A stretch of DNA of 64,000 nt from a virus. Positions 1-6,734 of this stretch are shown in pieces. The stretch spans positions 1 through 64,000 of IMG/VR virus record IMGVR_UViG_3300032401_001514, one strand, 5' to 3'. Position 1 is the stretch's first letter. Every line of letters starts with the position of its first letter. Under the pieces are notes generated by a model. It worked only from the letters and a program-made list of their open reading frames with translations. It was not told the origin of the DNA and ran no database searches. Made by a program: the position numbers and the translations under genes.

Positions 1-54
1 TAGGTCACCTGTTTTGGGTACAGGATTTCGGGTGTTCGATTCACCCCACCTCGA
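1..54 (+). tRNA. tRNA-Pro(TGG), 5' end cut by window edge
   Basis: The 3' part of a tRNA is visible. The anticodon stem CCTGT/ACAGG closes the loop TTTGGGT, giving anticodon TGG with G37, as expected for proline. A T-arm follows (GGGTG, loop TTCGATT, CACCC), then the 3' acceptor strand. The 5' acceptor strand and most of the D-arm lie outside the window. CCA is not encoded. Confidence 0.85.
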
Positions 55-93
55 CTAACTTTAATTAGTTAAGAAAGACACTAGGTAAGACAA

Positions 94-336
94 GTGACAA
101 TTTTCAAAATTCGTAGAAAAAGTGACAGCCATTATTCTCTAGGCGGAAGATCTACTGATGTAGGTGCTACCGGCTGGACAAAAGATGGTGGTAAGGTGTG
201 GACGGAATTAAAGAATATAAAACGTCATTTACGTCAGTTTGATTTGGTACCGGCTGATTGGCAAATCGTTGAATTCGATCTTACTGTAAAGAGTCGAAAA
301 CAAGCGATGAAGCTAGTAAAAGGCAAACGTTTATGA
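94..336 (+). CDS. Hypothetical 80-aa phage protein
   Basis: This small soluble protein is not recognised. The only workable start is the GTG at 94, preceded by AGGTAAG. The stop overlaps the next start by 4 nt (ATGA), so translation is probably coupled to the two genes that follow. The sequence is basic, with a Gly-rich N-terminal part and a helical, Lys/Arg-rich C-terminus. No catalytic motif, signal peptide or membrane segment is visible. Function unknown. Confidence 0.7.
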   Translation: MTIFKIRRKSDSHYSLGGRSTDVGATGWTKDGGKVWTELKNIKRHLRQFDLVPADWQIVEFDLTVKSRKQAMKLVKGKRL

Positions 337-800
337 AAGTTAGCCTAACAGTTTCTGAGCTTTTGATGGCCGCGAATATCGGTATCAAAAGACATATGGA
401 AGCTTTGAAGAAAGGTTTACCCGATAAGCACGGCTTTGATGGCCAAAATGGGTGGACCGTTCATATCGAAGGAGCCGCTGGAGAGTTAGCTGTTGCTAAA
501 GCGCTTAATGTATATTGGGCCGGAACAGTTAATACATTCAAAACAGGCGCTGATGTTGGCAGCTTGCATGTTAGGACCAGAAGCAAAGATAATTACGAAC
601 TATTAGTTAGAGATAATGATCCTGATGATGGTATCTTTATTCATGTTACTGGTTTAGCTCCTCATTACAATGTTGTTGGTTATCTGTTAGCAGCAGAAGC
701 TAAAAACAAAAAGTGGTTAAGGGAGCATGGTGATAGGCCAGCGGCTTACTTTGTTCCTAATGATCAATTAAAAAACATAGAAGATCTAAAACTGTTATGA
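333..800 (+). CDS. Hypothetical protein, weakly nuclease-like
   Basis: This is a 155-aa soluble protein. It has the pattern E (in GAAGELAVAK, about residue 50), D (in ADVG, about 74) and a basic strand VRTRSK just after. That order is reminiscent of PD-(D/E)XK nuclease folds, but the typical E-x-K is replaced by R-x-R, so a nuclease role is only a guess. It is coupled by ATGA overlaps to both neighbours. No signal peptide or membrane segment is seen. Family membership could not be confirmed by eye. Confidence 0.75.
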   Translation: MKVSLTVSELLMAANIGIKRHMEALKKGLPDKHGFDGQNGWTVHIEGAAGELAVAKALNVYWAGTVNTFKTGADVGSLHVRTRSKDNYELLVRDNDPDDGIFIHVTGLAPHYNVVGYLLAAEAKNKKWLREHGDRPAAYFVPNDQLKNIEDLKLL

Positions 801-1297
801 TTGTTTCATTTACTGGACATAGAAAAATTGGAGCTGGATACGGATCTAATCCAGCAAAAGACTATGTTATTTCCGAGTTAGAAAGTATATTAAAAGAATT
901 GAAGCCTGAAGGATGCATATCTGGTATGGCCATTGGTTTTGACCAAATAGCCACATTAGTGTGTATCCAATTGGGCATTCCATTTGAAGCAGCAATTCCT
1001 TTCTCGGGCCAGGAGAAGCGTTGGCCTTTCGATATTCAAAATGAATACAATTCTATTTTGGATAAAGCGGTAAAGAAAACTATTGTTTGTGAGGGAGAAT
1101 ATTCTGCTAAAAAAATGCAGATAAGAAATGAATACATGGTTGATAATTCTGATACTGTGGTTTGTTGCTGGGACGGATCAGCTGGTGGAACCAAAAATTG
1201 TCTTGATTATGCCAAGAAGATGAACAAGAAAATAATCAGAATTGACCCTAATGCTTATATCTCAGTAGTTCAACTGGATAGAACGGATCTTTCCTAA
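797..1297 (+). CDS. SLOG-superfamily (YpsA/DUF1273-like) nucleotide-binding protein
   Basis: The 166-aa protein starts with a beta strand and GHR (MIVSFTGHRKIG), followed by SGMAIGFDQIA and a late DTVVCCWDGSAGGTKN segment. This is the Rossmann-like layout of the SLOG/YpsA family, whose members are thought to bind nucleotides or nucleotide-derived ligands. The ATGA overlap with the upstream gene suggests coupling. The last 13 or so residues are encoded by the 5' half of the tRNA-Arg gene at 1259, so the natural C-terminus was probably near IIRIDP and was extended or shortened when the tRNA came to lie there. Ligand and role in the phage are unknown. Confidence 0.8.
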   Translation: MIVSFTGHRKIGAGYGSNPAKDYVISELESILKELKPEGCISGMAIGFDQIATLVCIQLGIPFEAAIPFSGQEKRWPFDIQNEYNSILDKAVKKTIVCEGEYSAKKMQIRNEYMVDNSDTVVCCWDGSAGGTKNCLDYAKKMNKKIIRIDPNAYISVVQLDRTDLS

Positions 1298-1332
1298 AGA
1301 TTTGGCTGCAAGTTCGAATCTTGCCTGAGATG
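1259..1332 (+). tRNA. tRNA-Arg(CCT)
   Basis: The acceptor ATCTCAG pairs with CTGAGAT. The D-stem is GTTC/GAAC. The anticodon stem GATCT/AGATT closes the loop TTCCTAA (anticodon CCT). The T-arm is GCAAG-TTCGAAT-CTTGC and the discriminator is G. CCA is not encoded. The first 39 nt overlap the 3' end of the SLOG gene in the same direction. Confidence 0.9.
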
Positions 1333-1358
1333 CAGTAAAGTTTTGGCATTTATATACA

Positions 1359-1643
1359 ATGTCAAAACATGAAATTAAAGACGAGCGTAAAATAGTTGAC
1401 AATGCAATACAAAACTGTAAAGGATTTATTGACGCACTTGAATGGGTAAAACAAATAACTGATGATTCTGCTGTAAATGATAAGATTGTAGAAACAGAAT
1501 ATTTGATGGCTGAATATAGAGAAAGACTTCATTCTATAATGATTGAAGAAGGCCGGAAAGAAGAAAAAAAGAATAGAAATTCTAAAAATAAAAAAGAAAG
1601 ACAAAAAGATGAAACCAGAATTAGACAAACAGCTTTGCGATAA
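1359..1643 (+). CDS. Hypothetical 94-aa charged helical protein
   Basis: The protein is predicted to be mostly helical, with a strongly Lys/Glu/Arg-rich C-terminal third (KKNRNSKNKKERQKDE). No known motif is recognised. The start at 1359 lacks a clear ribosome binding site, but no better start is available. Its 3' end overlaps the next gene by 35 nt in another frame. The basic tail could bind nucleic acid, but nothing specific supports this. Confidence 0.6.
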   Translation: MSKHEIKDERKIVDNAIQNCKGFIDALEWVKQITDDSAVNDKIVETEYLMAEYRERLHSIMIEEGRKEEKKNRNSKNKKERQKDETRIRQTALR

Positions 1644-2010
1644 ATTTCCAATTTTATATAGAGATAGAGGCGCCAGCATGCAAGAAACTTGTATGTGTTG
1701 GGGGTTCCCAGGTTCAGGTTGGTTTAATTTAATTCATGATCTTTCTCAAAAATTAGAAGCAATTGCTGCATCACAACCGGATGATGAAAATAGATTAAAA
1801 GCAACGCAAGTAAAAGAAAAATTTGGAACGTTGCGCTTTTATACTAATCTATCATCGCCAGAAATAGATGACGCAATACATGAAGCAGAGAGGCTGTCAG
1901 CTATTACTTGCGAACAATGTGGTCAGGATGGAAGTAGACGTGGTATCGGCTGGATATTCACAATGTGCGATAAATGTTATGAAGAGTATGAAAAGAAAAG
2001 AAAAGGGTAG
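1609..2010 (+). CDS. Hypothetical protein with C-terminal Cys4 zinc-binding segment
   Basis: The start is placed at ATG 1609 (MKPELDKQLC) because it follows an AAAGAAAG purine run; upstream codons are only low-complexity lysines. A conserved-looking N-terminal block (YRDRGASMQETCMCWGFPGS) is followed by a helical middle and a C-terminal CEQCG...CDKC pair that could hold zinc. Proteins of this general layout occur in many tailed phages without a known function. Length is 133 aa; no signal or membrane segment is visible. Confidence 0.75.
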   Translation: MKPELDKQLCDKFPILYRDRGASMQETCMCWGFPGSGWFNLIHDLSQKLEAIAASQPDDENRLKATQVKEKFGTLRFYTNLSSPEIDDAIHEAERLSAITCEQCGQDGSRRGIGWIFTMCDKCYEEYEKKRKG

Positions 2011-2040
2011 TATGCCGGGACGACTCACTGGCTGCCTGCT

Positions 2041-3051
2041 ATGACAAATATTCTTTTAGCAAGACATAAACTTCCTTCAGATTGGCTTGACGCTTCATAT
2101 GGGGAGCCGTATGTTGTCAAGGACATTCTGCTTAATACATTTGATCTTCAAAAGGAATTTAGTTATACATATGACGAATTGAGTTATCCAACATCAACTG
2201 GATATCCTCCATTAGTTTCTTTGTTAGAGGATAAACATCAGGCTCCGGTTGTCATTACTCATGGAGCTAAACAAGCATTAGGGGCTGCGTTTTACGCCTT
2301 ATCTAAATTGAATAAGTTTGATATGTATTTACCCAAACCATATTGGGCTCTTATTCCTCCTATAGCTGAAATACATAATATAAATTGTTTGGCATCAGAC
2401 TTTAATGGTTACGATAGTTATTGTTGTGTAGCTCCAAATAATCCTGATGGCAGTTGTCCTACTTCTGATGATCTAAAGAAGTTGGAAATAATAATGGAAT
2501 ATAAAAAAAATGTATTAATTCATGATGCAGCATATTACAGTCATGTTTATTTGCCGGAAAATTATAAATTAGATGTAATTGGTGATGTTCAGATTTATAG
2601 CATTTCTAAATTAACTGGTTTATCTGGATTAAGATTAGGATACGCAGTATGTAAGAACCCTGAATTTTATCGAATGATTCAAGAGTATGTAGAGATTATG
2701 ACTGTTGGGGTTTCGGTATTACCACAAATATTACTTTATGATCTCTTATTAAAAATGAAAAGATATCCAGAAGACACTAAGGCTTTTGAAAATAAATCGA
2801 ATTTAGCTTTACGTAATTCTAAGAACATTATAAAGCAAGTTAATCCTGATATTCTTGAAGTTGGAGATTTAGAAAATAATAATGGTATGTTTGGTTGGTT
2901 TAAATTGGGACCAAAAGCAAATCTTGATAAAGCTAAGATAAAAGTCGTGGACGGAAGTTTGTTCGGAGTTCCAGGTTTCATAAGAATGAATCTTGCATTT
3001 GATGAAAACAAAATGCAAGAAATTGTTCAAAAACTAAACAACAGTATTTGA
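2041..3051 (+). CDS. PLP-dependent aminotransferase, class I/II (fold type I)
   Basis: This 336-aa enzyme shows the expected landmarks in order: YPTSTGYPPL near residue 49, THGAKQAL near 73, APNNPDG at 131-137 with the cofactor-contacting Asn, HDAAYYSH at 161-168 with Asp and Tyr, SISKLTGLSGLRLGY at 187-201 with the Schiff-base Lys190 and a phosphate-binding Arg, and a late FIRMNLAF Arg for the substrate carboxylate. All catalytic positions look intact, so it is probably active. It is slightly short for the family, with a compact N-terminus. Substrate cannot be told; amino-acid or amino-sugar transamination are both possible. Confidence 0.88.
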   Translation: MTNILLARHKLPSDWLDASYGEPYVVKDILLNTFDLQKEFSYTYDELSYPTSTGYPPLVSLLEDKHQAPVVITHGAKQALGAAFYALSKLNKFDMYLPKPYWALIPPIAEIHNINCLASDFNGYDSYCCVAPNNPDGSCPTSDDLKKLEIIMEYKKNVLIHDAAYYSHVYLPENYKLDVIGDVQIYSISKLTGLSGLRLGYAVCKNPEFYRMIQEYVEIMTVGVSVLPQILLYDLLLKMKRYPEDTKAFENKSNLALRNSKNIIKQVNPDILEVGDLENNNGMFGWFKLGPKANLDKAKIKVVDGSLFGVPGFIRMNLAFDENKMQEIVQKLNNSI

Positions 3052-3058
3052 GGAAAAA

Positions 3059-3247
3059 ATGTTAAGTTCATATTTATGGTTTGCATTAATAACTAATGTA
3101 TTATCAGCGATGGTGTATATAGTTGATTTACTTAGTGATAAAGAGCGGCCAAGAATTGTAAAATACAGTGTTGGGTATGATTCATTTGGTTTGATTTTGG
3201 CTATATCACTTGCTGTATGGGTAATGAAGTGTTTAAGTTTATTATAA
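3059..3247 (+). CDS. Small membrane protein, two predicted helices
   Basis: The 62-aa protein has two hydrophobic segments, about residues 5-24 and 42-60, joined by a short charged loop (LLSDKERPRIVK). It begins 8 nt after the aminotransferase stop and has a GAGGAAAAA purine run just upstream, so it is probably cotranslated with it. Function is unknown. Its size and topology would fit a holin-like or envelope-modifying protein, but there is no lysis gene beside it. Confidence 0.65.
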   Translation: MLSSYLWFALITNVLSAMVYIVDLLSDKERPRIVKYSVGYDSFGLILAISLAVWVMKCLSLL

Positions 3248-3249
3248 AC

Positions 3250-3309
3250 GTATAGGTGGCGAAATTTAGTAGACGCACTATGTTGAGAACGTAGCGATCT
3301 TTGACCTAC
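3250..3309 (+). pseudogene. Truncated tRNA-Leu(GAG), missing T-arm and 3' acceptor
   Basis: A leucine-type 5' half is clear: the presumed acceptor strand GTATAGG, TG, D-stem GCG/CGC with loop AAATTTAGTAGA, and anticodon stem CTATG/CGTAG closing TTGAGAA (anticodon GAG). After a few nucleotides of variable arm the tRNA stops. No T-arm or matching CCTATAC strand follows. The HNH gene on the opposite strand ends exactly here, so its arrival probably removed the 3' part. No matching 3' exon was found on the far side of that gene. Confidence 0.65.
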
Positions 3310-3971
3310 TAGTTTATTTTTCCAATATTTTTGCCGCAATAAGTTTCTGTTTGAGAGTGACAATTTGGACATAGCAACCTAAGATTCTCAATTCTGTTAT
3401 CTGTTGGTGAGCCATTTATATGATCTAATTGTAATGCTATTTGTTTATTTTGCCATTTGTTTATTTGACAAATAAAACATTTATTTTGAAAAATACCTTC
3501 TTTGAGTAATCTGTGTTTTAAATTATAACTACTTGTATATTTACTATTAATTATCAAAATTGATTTCATTGGTATTTTTGGTGTCCAATTATGTGTTTTG
3601 CCTCGTAAATGAGCTTGCCCAGTCCAATGATTAATATCTATTTTTAAATCATTTATTTTTTTATTAATCCATCGTACATTGCCTCCGCCATAATTTAAAC
3701 CAAATGATTTTAACACACTTTGGCGACTTAAAAGTAATTTACATTTTTGTGTAATTTGTGCATTTGTAATTAATAATCTTTTTGTTTTTTGTGTATTGGT
3801 TTTATCATACAGATTTAAATTAAGTTTTTTGCAACGATTTTTAAAAACAGAATAAGCGTTTCCTCTTGCATTAAGACCCATTTTAAGTAAAGCTTGATAT
3901 ATATTGTTAGAAGATTTTACAGCATTAATAAAGTCTTCGTCAGAAATTTGGTAGACGCTTTTATTTATCAT
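3309..3971 (-). CDS. HNH homing endonuclease
   Basis: The start is placed at the ATG at 3971 (MINKSVYQIS); the longer reading frame upstream only translates tRNA genes backwards. The 220-aa protein has an N-terminal DNA-binding-like part and a C-terminal HNH nuclease: CFICQ, then LDHINGSPTDNRIENLRLLC, then CPNCHSQ, giving the zinc CxxC pairs and the H-N-H metal site. It is antisense to the surrounding tRNA genes. It sits between a broken tRNA-Leu and an intact tRNA-Leu, as expected for a selfish element that targeted a tRNA-Leu gene. Confidence 0.88.
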   Translation of the reverse strand: MINKSVYQISDEDFINAVKSSNNIYQALLKMGLNARGNAYSVFKNRCKKLNLNLYDKTNTQKTKRLLITNAQITQKCKLLLSRQSVLKSFGLNYGGGNVRWINKKINDLKIDINHWTGQAHLRGKTHNWTPKIPMKSILIINSKYTSSYNLKHRLLKEGIFQNKCFICQINKWQNKQIALQLDHINGSPTDNRIENLRLLCPNCHSQTETYCGKNIGKIN

Positions 3972-4013
3972 AAATATATGACTATTAATACATATGTTTA
4001 TAAAAGAAAATTT

Positions 4014-4095
4014 GCTCAGGTGATGGAACAGAAGACATGCGGTTCTCAAAAAACCGTGCTTAAATAGCGTGAGGGTGCGACTCCCTTCCTGAGCA
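4014..4095 (+). tRNA. tRNA-Leu(CAA)
   Basis: The acceptor GCTCAGG pairs with CCTGAGC and the discriminator is A. The anticodon stem CGGTT/AACCG closes CTCAAAA (anticodon CAA). A long class II variable arm follows, then a T-arm around loop TGCGACT, which departs from the usual TTCGANT. CCA is not encoded. Confidence 0.88.
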
Positions 4096-4104
4096 CAAAT
4101 TTTT

Positions 4105-4190
4105 CCGCAAATGGTGAAATTGGAATACACAGCAGGCTTAGAACCTGCCACCCTTAACTGGGTTTGAGAGTTCGAGTCTCTCTCTGCGGA
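4105..4190 (+). tRNA. tRNA-Leu(TAG)
   Basis: The acceptor CCGCAAA pairs with TCTGCGG with one A-C mismatch; the discriminator is A. The anticodon stem GCAGG/CCTGC closes CTTAGAA (anticodon TAG). The class II variable arm has an ACCC/GGGT stem, and the T-arm is GAGAG-TTCGAGT-CTCTC. CCA is not encoded. Confidence 0.9.
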
Positions 4191-4196
4191 CAGTTT

Positions 4197-4586
4197 ATGA
4201 ATTGGTTTAGCTCTATAGGGATACTAAGATATAGCGAACATTACCTAGTGGTTGATGTTGATCCTGGCATTGTAGAATTAGCTAGGTCGTTAGTTCCAAA
4301 AGCATGGTATCTTAATCGTCAAAAGTATGCTCCGCATATTTCTGTTGTTAGGCACGAAAACCCTGTAGTATTAAAAAATTGGGGAAAACACGAAGGTAGA
4401 GAAGTAGAATTTAAATATTCTACTTATGTTTATAATGATGAGGTTTATTATTGGTTACAGGTTCTTAGTCCAACCTTAAATAATATAAGAATTGAATTTG
4501 GATTAAGCAAATTTAGTGAAAGGTCAAGACCTCCTGATGGTCATGATTGTTTTCACATAACGATTGGAAATACGAAGAAGGTGTAA
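4197..4586 (+). CDS. 2H phosphoesterase-superfamily protein (LigT-like)
   Basis: The start is placed at ATG 4197 because the longer frame runs back into tRNA-Leu. The 129-aa protein has the two H-x-S/T motifs that define the 2H superfamily: HIS at about 47-49 and HIT at about 120-122, each in a hydrophobic strand. These enzymes act on 2',3'-cyclic phosphate or 2',5'-linked nucleotides, and some act on cyclic ADP-ribose phosphates. It is one of several RNA-repair-like genes in the window (RNA ligase, P-loop kinase, CCA enzyme), so end processing of cleaved tRNA is one reasonable role. The substrate is not determined by the sequence. Confidence 0.7.
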   Translation: MNWFSSIGILRYSEHYLVVDVDPGIVELARSLVPKAWYLNRQKYAPHISVVRHENPVVLKNWGKHEGREVEFKYSTYVYNDEVYYWLQVLSPTLNNIRIEFGLSKFSERSRPPDGHDCFHITIGNTKKV

Positions 4587-4587
4587 G

Positions 4588-5223
4588 ATGGAAACTGTTA
4601 GCATAGAAACGATTAAGTCATTACGAAATAAGACGAACATTAGCCTTGACGCTTGTAGAAAAGCTCTTATTGAATCTAAAGGTGATATAGATGAGGCTTT
4701 AATTGTTCTTCAGAAACGCGGAGAATTAAAAGCTAATGAGCTATTTATTAAAGCAACAAATGAGGGATTAATATATTCTTATATTCATGATTATAAGATA
4801 GGCGTTATGGTTGAGGTAAATTGCCAAACTGATTTCGCTGCCAGGTCTAAAGAATTCAAGGAGTTCTGTGAGGTTGTTGCATTACAAATTGCAGCTATGA
4901 ATCCAATGTTCATTGACGATTTATCTGATGAAGAGAAAGATAAACAAATGTCAATTTTTAGGGCACAAATGGATTCATCTAAACCAAAGCCAGAGCAGGT
5001 TTTAGCAAAGATATTTGATGGCAAATTAACAAAATTGAAGAGCGAATTTTGTTTATTAAGTCAAGAGTCTGTTTTTATCCCAGGAAAAACGATTGAACAG
5101 CTTAGGACAGAATTGGTATCCAAAATTGGCGAGAACGTTTCCATAAAACGTTTTGTGCGCTGGGAAGTTGGCGTTATTAAACCTATAAGTAAAGCAGACA
5201 CCACCCAGGCTTGTACTGCATAA
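4588..5223 (+). CDS. tsf: Translation elongation factor Ts
   Basis: The 211-aa protein has an N-terminal UBA-like helix set (SLRNKTNISLDACRKAL, residues 11-27) and the EF-Ts signature VNCQTDFAARSKEF around residues 77-90. The TDF triad, which in bacterial EF-Ts reaches the EF-Tu nucleotide site, is kept. The family role is GDP release from EF-Tu. Its length matches the short EF-Ts forms rather than the roughly 280-aa Escherichia coli form. The start at 4588 follows GAAGGTG and lies 1 nt after the upstream stop. EF-Ts is also recruited by some phage RNA replicases, but here support of host or phage translation is more likely. Confidence 0.93.
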   Translation: METVSIETIKSLRNKTNISLDACRKALIESKGDIDEALIVLQKRGELKANELFIKATNEGLIYSYIHDYKIGVMVEVNCQTDFAARSKEFKEFCEVVALQIAAMNPMFIDDLSDEEKDKQMSIFRAQMDSSKPKPEQVLAKIFDGKLTKLKSEFCLLSQESVFIPGKTIEQLRTELVSKIGENVSIKRFVRWEVGVIKPISKADTTQACTA

Positions 5224-5237
5224 AAACGCCTATCTAT

Positions 5238-5492
5238 ATGATAGGTGACAGTGAAACGTTTGTTATTAACGATAGATCGAAAACCTTGATGGAGAAACTG
5301 CGATCTGAAATATTAAAAAATTTCAGAATGGTTTGGTTATATCTTTACAAAGAGAAAGATGGTAATTATGAGATTTCTGCTGCAAATCAAGAAGGCGGCA
5401 AATTAACCAAAGATGAAATATCTGCTATAAAGAGATTTGCAACGGATTTTATGTTGGATCCTAAAAATAAAGACGATTTTTTAAAGTTTTAG
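5238..5492 (+). CDS. Hypothetical 84-aa protein
   Basis: The protein is not recognised. The preferred start is ATG 5238 (MIGDSETFV); a TTG at 5211 would overlap the EF-Ts gene. The sequence alternates short strands (MVWLYLYKE, YEISAAN) and ends in a charged helix (KNKDDFLKF), suggesting a small globular protein. No motif, signal or membrane segment is visible. It probably shares a transcript with EF-Ts. Confidence 0.6.
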   Translation: MIGDSETFVINDRSKTLMEKLRSEILKNFRMVWLYLYKEKDGNYEISAANQEGGKLTKDEISAIKRFATDFMLDPKNKDDFLKF

Positions 5493-5516
5493 GCTCTTGA
5501 CATTTCCGCAAAAAGT

Positions 5517-5594
5517 AGTACGATACTAACTCTGTTCCGTCCTAACTGGTTTCATATGCCAGATAGTACTGGTTCAAATCCGACTCTGATACTA
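5517..5594 (+). tRNA. Possible degenerate tRNA with CAT anticodon
   Basis: A hairpin CTGGT/GCCAG closes TTCATAT, which would give a CAT anticodon, and a T-loop-like TTCAAAT follows. The T-stem pairs only in its inner 2-3 positions, and no convincing acceptor or D-stem could be found by hand. It may be a decayed tRNA-Met or tRNA-Ile2, or an unusual fold. Boundaries are approximate. Confidence 0.35.
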
Positions 5595-5605
5595 AAGAAA
5601 GTATA

Positions 5606-5767
5606 ATGCAAACAATAGTTTTGAACAGATTATGCCACGTTGTTAATGGTGAACGGAAAATTATTGAAATAGAAGTAGATGACGATTTTCCGACAGAAGA
5701 AATTAAAGCCAAAGCTACAGTTGCGGCCAAGAGATTAACACATGTCTTCGGAAAAGAAAAAAAATAG
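5606..5767 (+). CDS. Hypothetical 53-aa protein
   Basis: A short open frame starts at ATG 5606, 5 nt after an AAAGAAAG run. The product (N-terminus MQTIVLNRLCHVV, C-terminus VFGKEKKK) is a plausible small folded protein with an acidic middle (EIEVDDDFPTEE). It overlaps the start of the next gene by 26 nt in another frame. Function unknown. It could be missed by length cut-offs. Confidence 0.55.
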   Translation: MQTIVLNRLCHVVNGERKIIEIEVDDDFPTEEIKAKATVAAKRLTHVFGKEKK

Positions 5768-6056
5768 AGAGAATTTTCGTAACGTTGTTTTTGAACGTGA
5801 TAAACATAAGTGCGTAACATGTGGTGTATCTAATGTGCCATTGGACGCTCATCATATAACTGATAGGAACGAAATGCCTAATGGTGGATATGTTAAAGAG
5901 AATGGAATTTCTCTTTGCTATAGTTGTCATTTAAAGGCAGAGAAGTTTCATATTTCTAACAAGACAGAATTCGAGCCTGGCTATCATCCTGCCGATCTTT
6001 ATCGGATGATTAAATCTGATTATGAAAAAGCTGTCAAGGCATCTAATGCTTTATAA
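5742..6056 (+). CDS. HNH endonuclease, small
   Basis: The 104-aa protein is almost entirely an HNH domain: VFERDKHKCVTCG, then LDAHHITDR carrying the catalytic His pair, then NGISLCYSCHLKAE with the second CxxC. This matches the McrA/HNH_5 style found both in homing endonucleases and in phage packaging nucleases. There is no extra DNA-binding domain, and the gene lies among tRNA and small genes rather than beside a terminase. A free-standing mobile nuclease is therefore the simpler reading. The start overlaps the upstream small gene. Confidence 0.82.
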   Translation: MSSEKKKNRENFRNVVFERDKHKCVTCGVSNVPLDAHHITDRNEMPNGGYVKENGISLCYSCHLKAEKFHISNKTEFEPGYHPADLYRMIKSDYEKAVKASNAL

Positions 6057-6064
6057 GGTATAAT

Positions 6065-6538
6065 ATGTTTTCTAGAAGAAGTTTCATAAAATCACTAGGA
6101 TTAATTTCATTATTTAACGCATTGCCTGCTGCTGCTATTAAAAATGATAAAATTAATCCACCACAAAAACGAAAAACAAATATTATCTTAATTAAAAACG
6201 GGATAATAGTTGGGCGCGCTAAAGCAATTGATCTCTTAGAGACCCGCACTATTTCTTCTGATTTTTCGGTAGCATCTCGTATTTCAGTGTCAGGAAAGTT
6301 ATGGCTAGTTTTGTTAAATAAATCAAAAATTAAAAAACTGTTTAATAACAAGATTGCATCAAATTCTCAATTAGAACCATTTGATATAATAATTGCAGAA
6401 ACAGAAGTTCGTCAGGCAACTGAAATAAAAAACGTTTGGATAAATACTCCAATAGTTCAATATGGAACTGATGATTTTATAGTTATTGATAATATTGAGT
6501 GGCAAGCAGAATACATAAGAAAGCAGATAATAGATTGA
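6065..6538 (+). CDS. Exported protein with twin-arginine (Tat) signal peptide
   Basis: The N-terminus MFSRRSFIKSLGLISLF is a close match to the Tat consensus S-R-R-x-F-x-K, followed by a hydrophobic core and ALPAAA, a good signal peptidase I site near residue 24. AAGGT precedes the ATG at suitable distance. The remaining 130 or so residues are a basic, strand-rich domain of unknown family. Tat export implies folding in the cytoplasm, often with a cofactor, before crossing the inner membrane. No cofactor motif is obvious. A phage-encoded Tat substrate is unusual. Confidence 0.75.
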   Translation: MFSRRSFIKSLGLISLFNALPAAAIKNDKINPPQKRKTNIILIKNGIIVGRAKAIDLLETRTISSDFSVASRISVSGKLWLVLLNKSKIKKLFNNKIASNSQLEPFDIIIAETEVRQATEIKNVWINTPIVQYGTDDFIVIDNIEWQAEYIRKQIID

Positions 6539-6571
6539 TATATAGTTAAGTGAACAAAACATAAATTTTAC

Positions 6572-6645
6572 GGGCATATATCTCAATCTGGTTAGAGAAA
6601 TCGGCTGATAACCGGTGAATATAGGTTCAAATCCTATTATGCCTA
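6572..6645 (+). tRNA. tRNA-Ile(GAT)
   Basis: The acceptor GGGCATA pairs with TATGCCT (first pair G-T) and the discriminator is A. The D-stem is CTC/GAG. The anticodon stem ATCGG/CCGGT closes CTGATAA (anticodon GAT). The T-arm surrounds loop TTCAAAT. CCA is not encoded. Confidence 0.9.
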
Positions 6646-6651
6646 CTGTGC

Positions 6652-6734
6652 GCGGGTGTATCGAACCGGTCTTATAAATCGGATAATCGTAGCCTGGTAT
6701 ATTGCAAACGCGGGTTCAAATCCCGCCGCCCGCA
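6652..6734 (+). tRNA. Noncanonical tRNA-like gene, apparent anticodon TAT (Ile)
   Basis: The acceptor GCGGGTG/CGCCCGC and T-arm GCGGG-TTCAAAT-CCCGC are excellent. The anticodon-like hairpin CCGGT/ATCGG closes CTTATAA (TAT). Only 7 nt (TATCGAA) separate the acceptor from this hairpin, so there is no room for a D-arm. Instead 27 nt, including a D-loop-like CCTGG, lie between the anticodon hairpin and the T-arm. The tRNA-like gene at 11655 has the same layout. The gene may encode a working but odd tRNA, a rearranged one, or a relic. Confidence 0.55.

Noticed and set aside
1362-1679. A 105-aa hydrophobic frame antisense to two small genes
   Set aside because: Its Phe/Ser/Ile-rich sequence results from reading Lys/Glu-rich codons backwards. 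The plus-strand genes have better signals.
3250-4095. A group I intron in tRNA-Leu carrying the HNH gene
   Set aside because: No 3' exon completing the first tRNA-Leu is found after the HNH gene, and the following tRNA-Leu is complete on its own.
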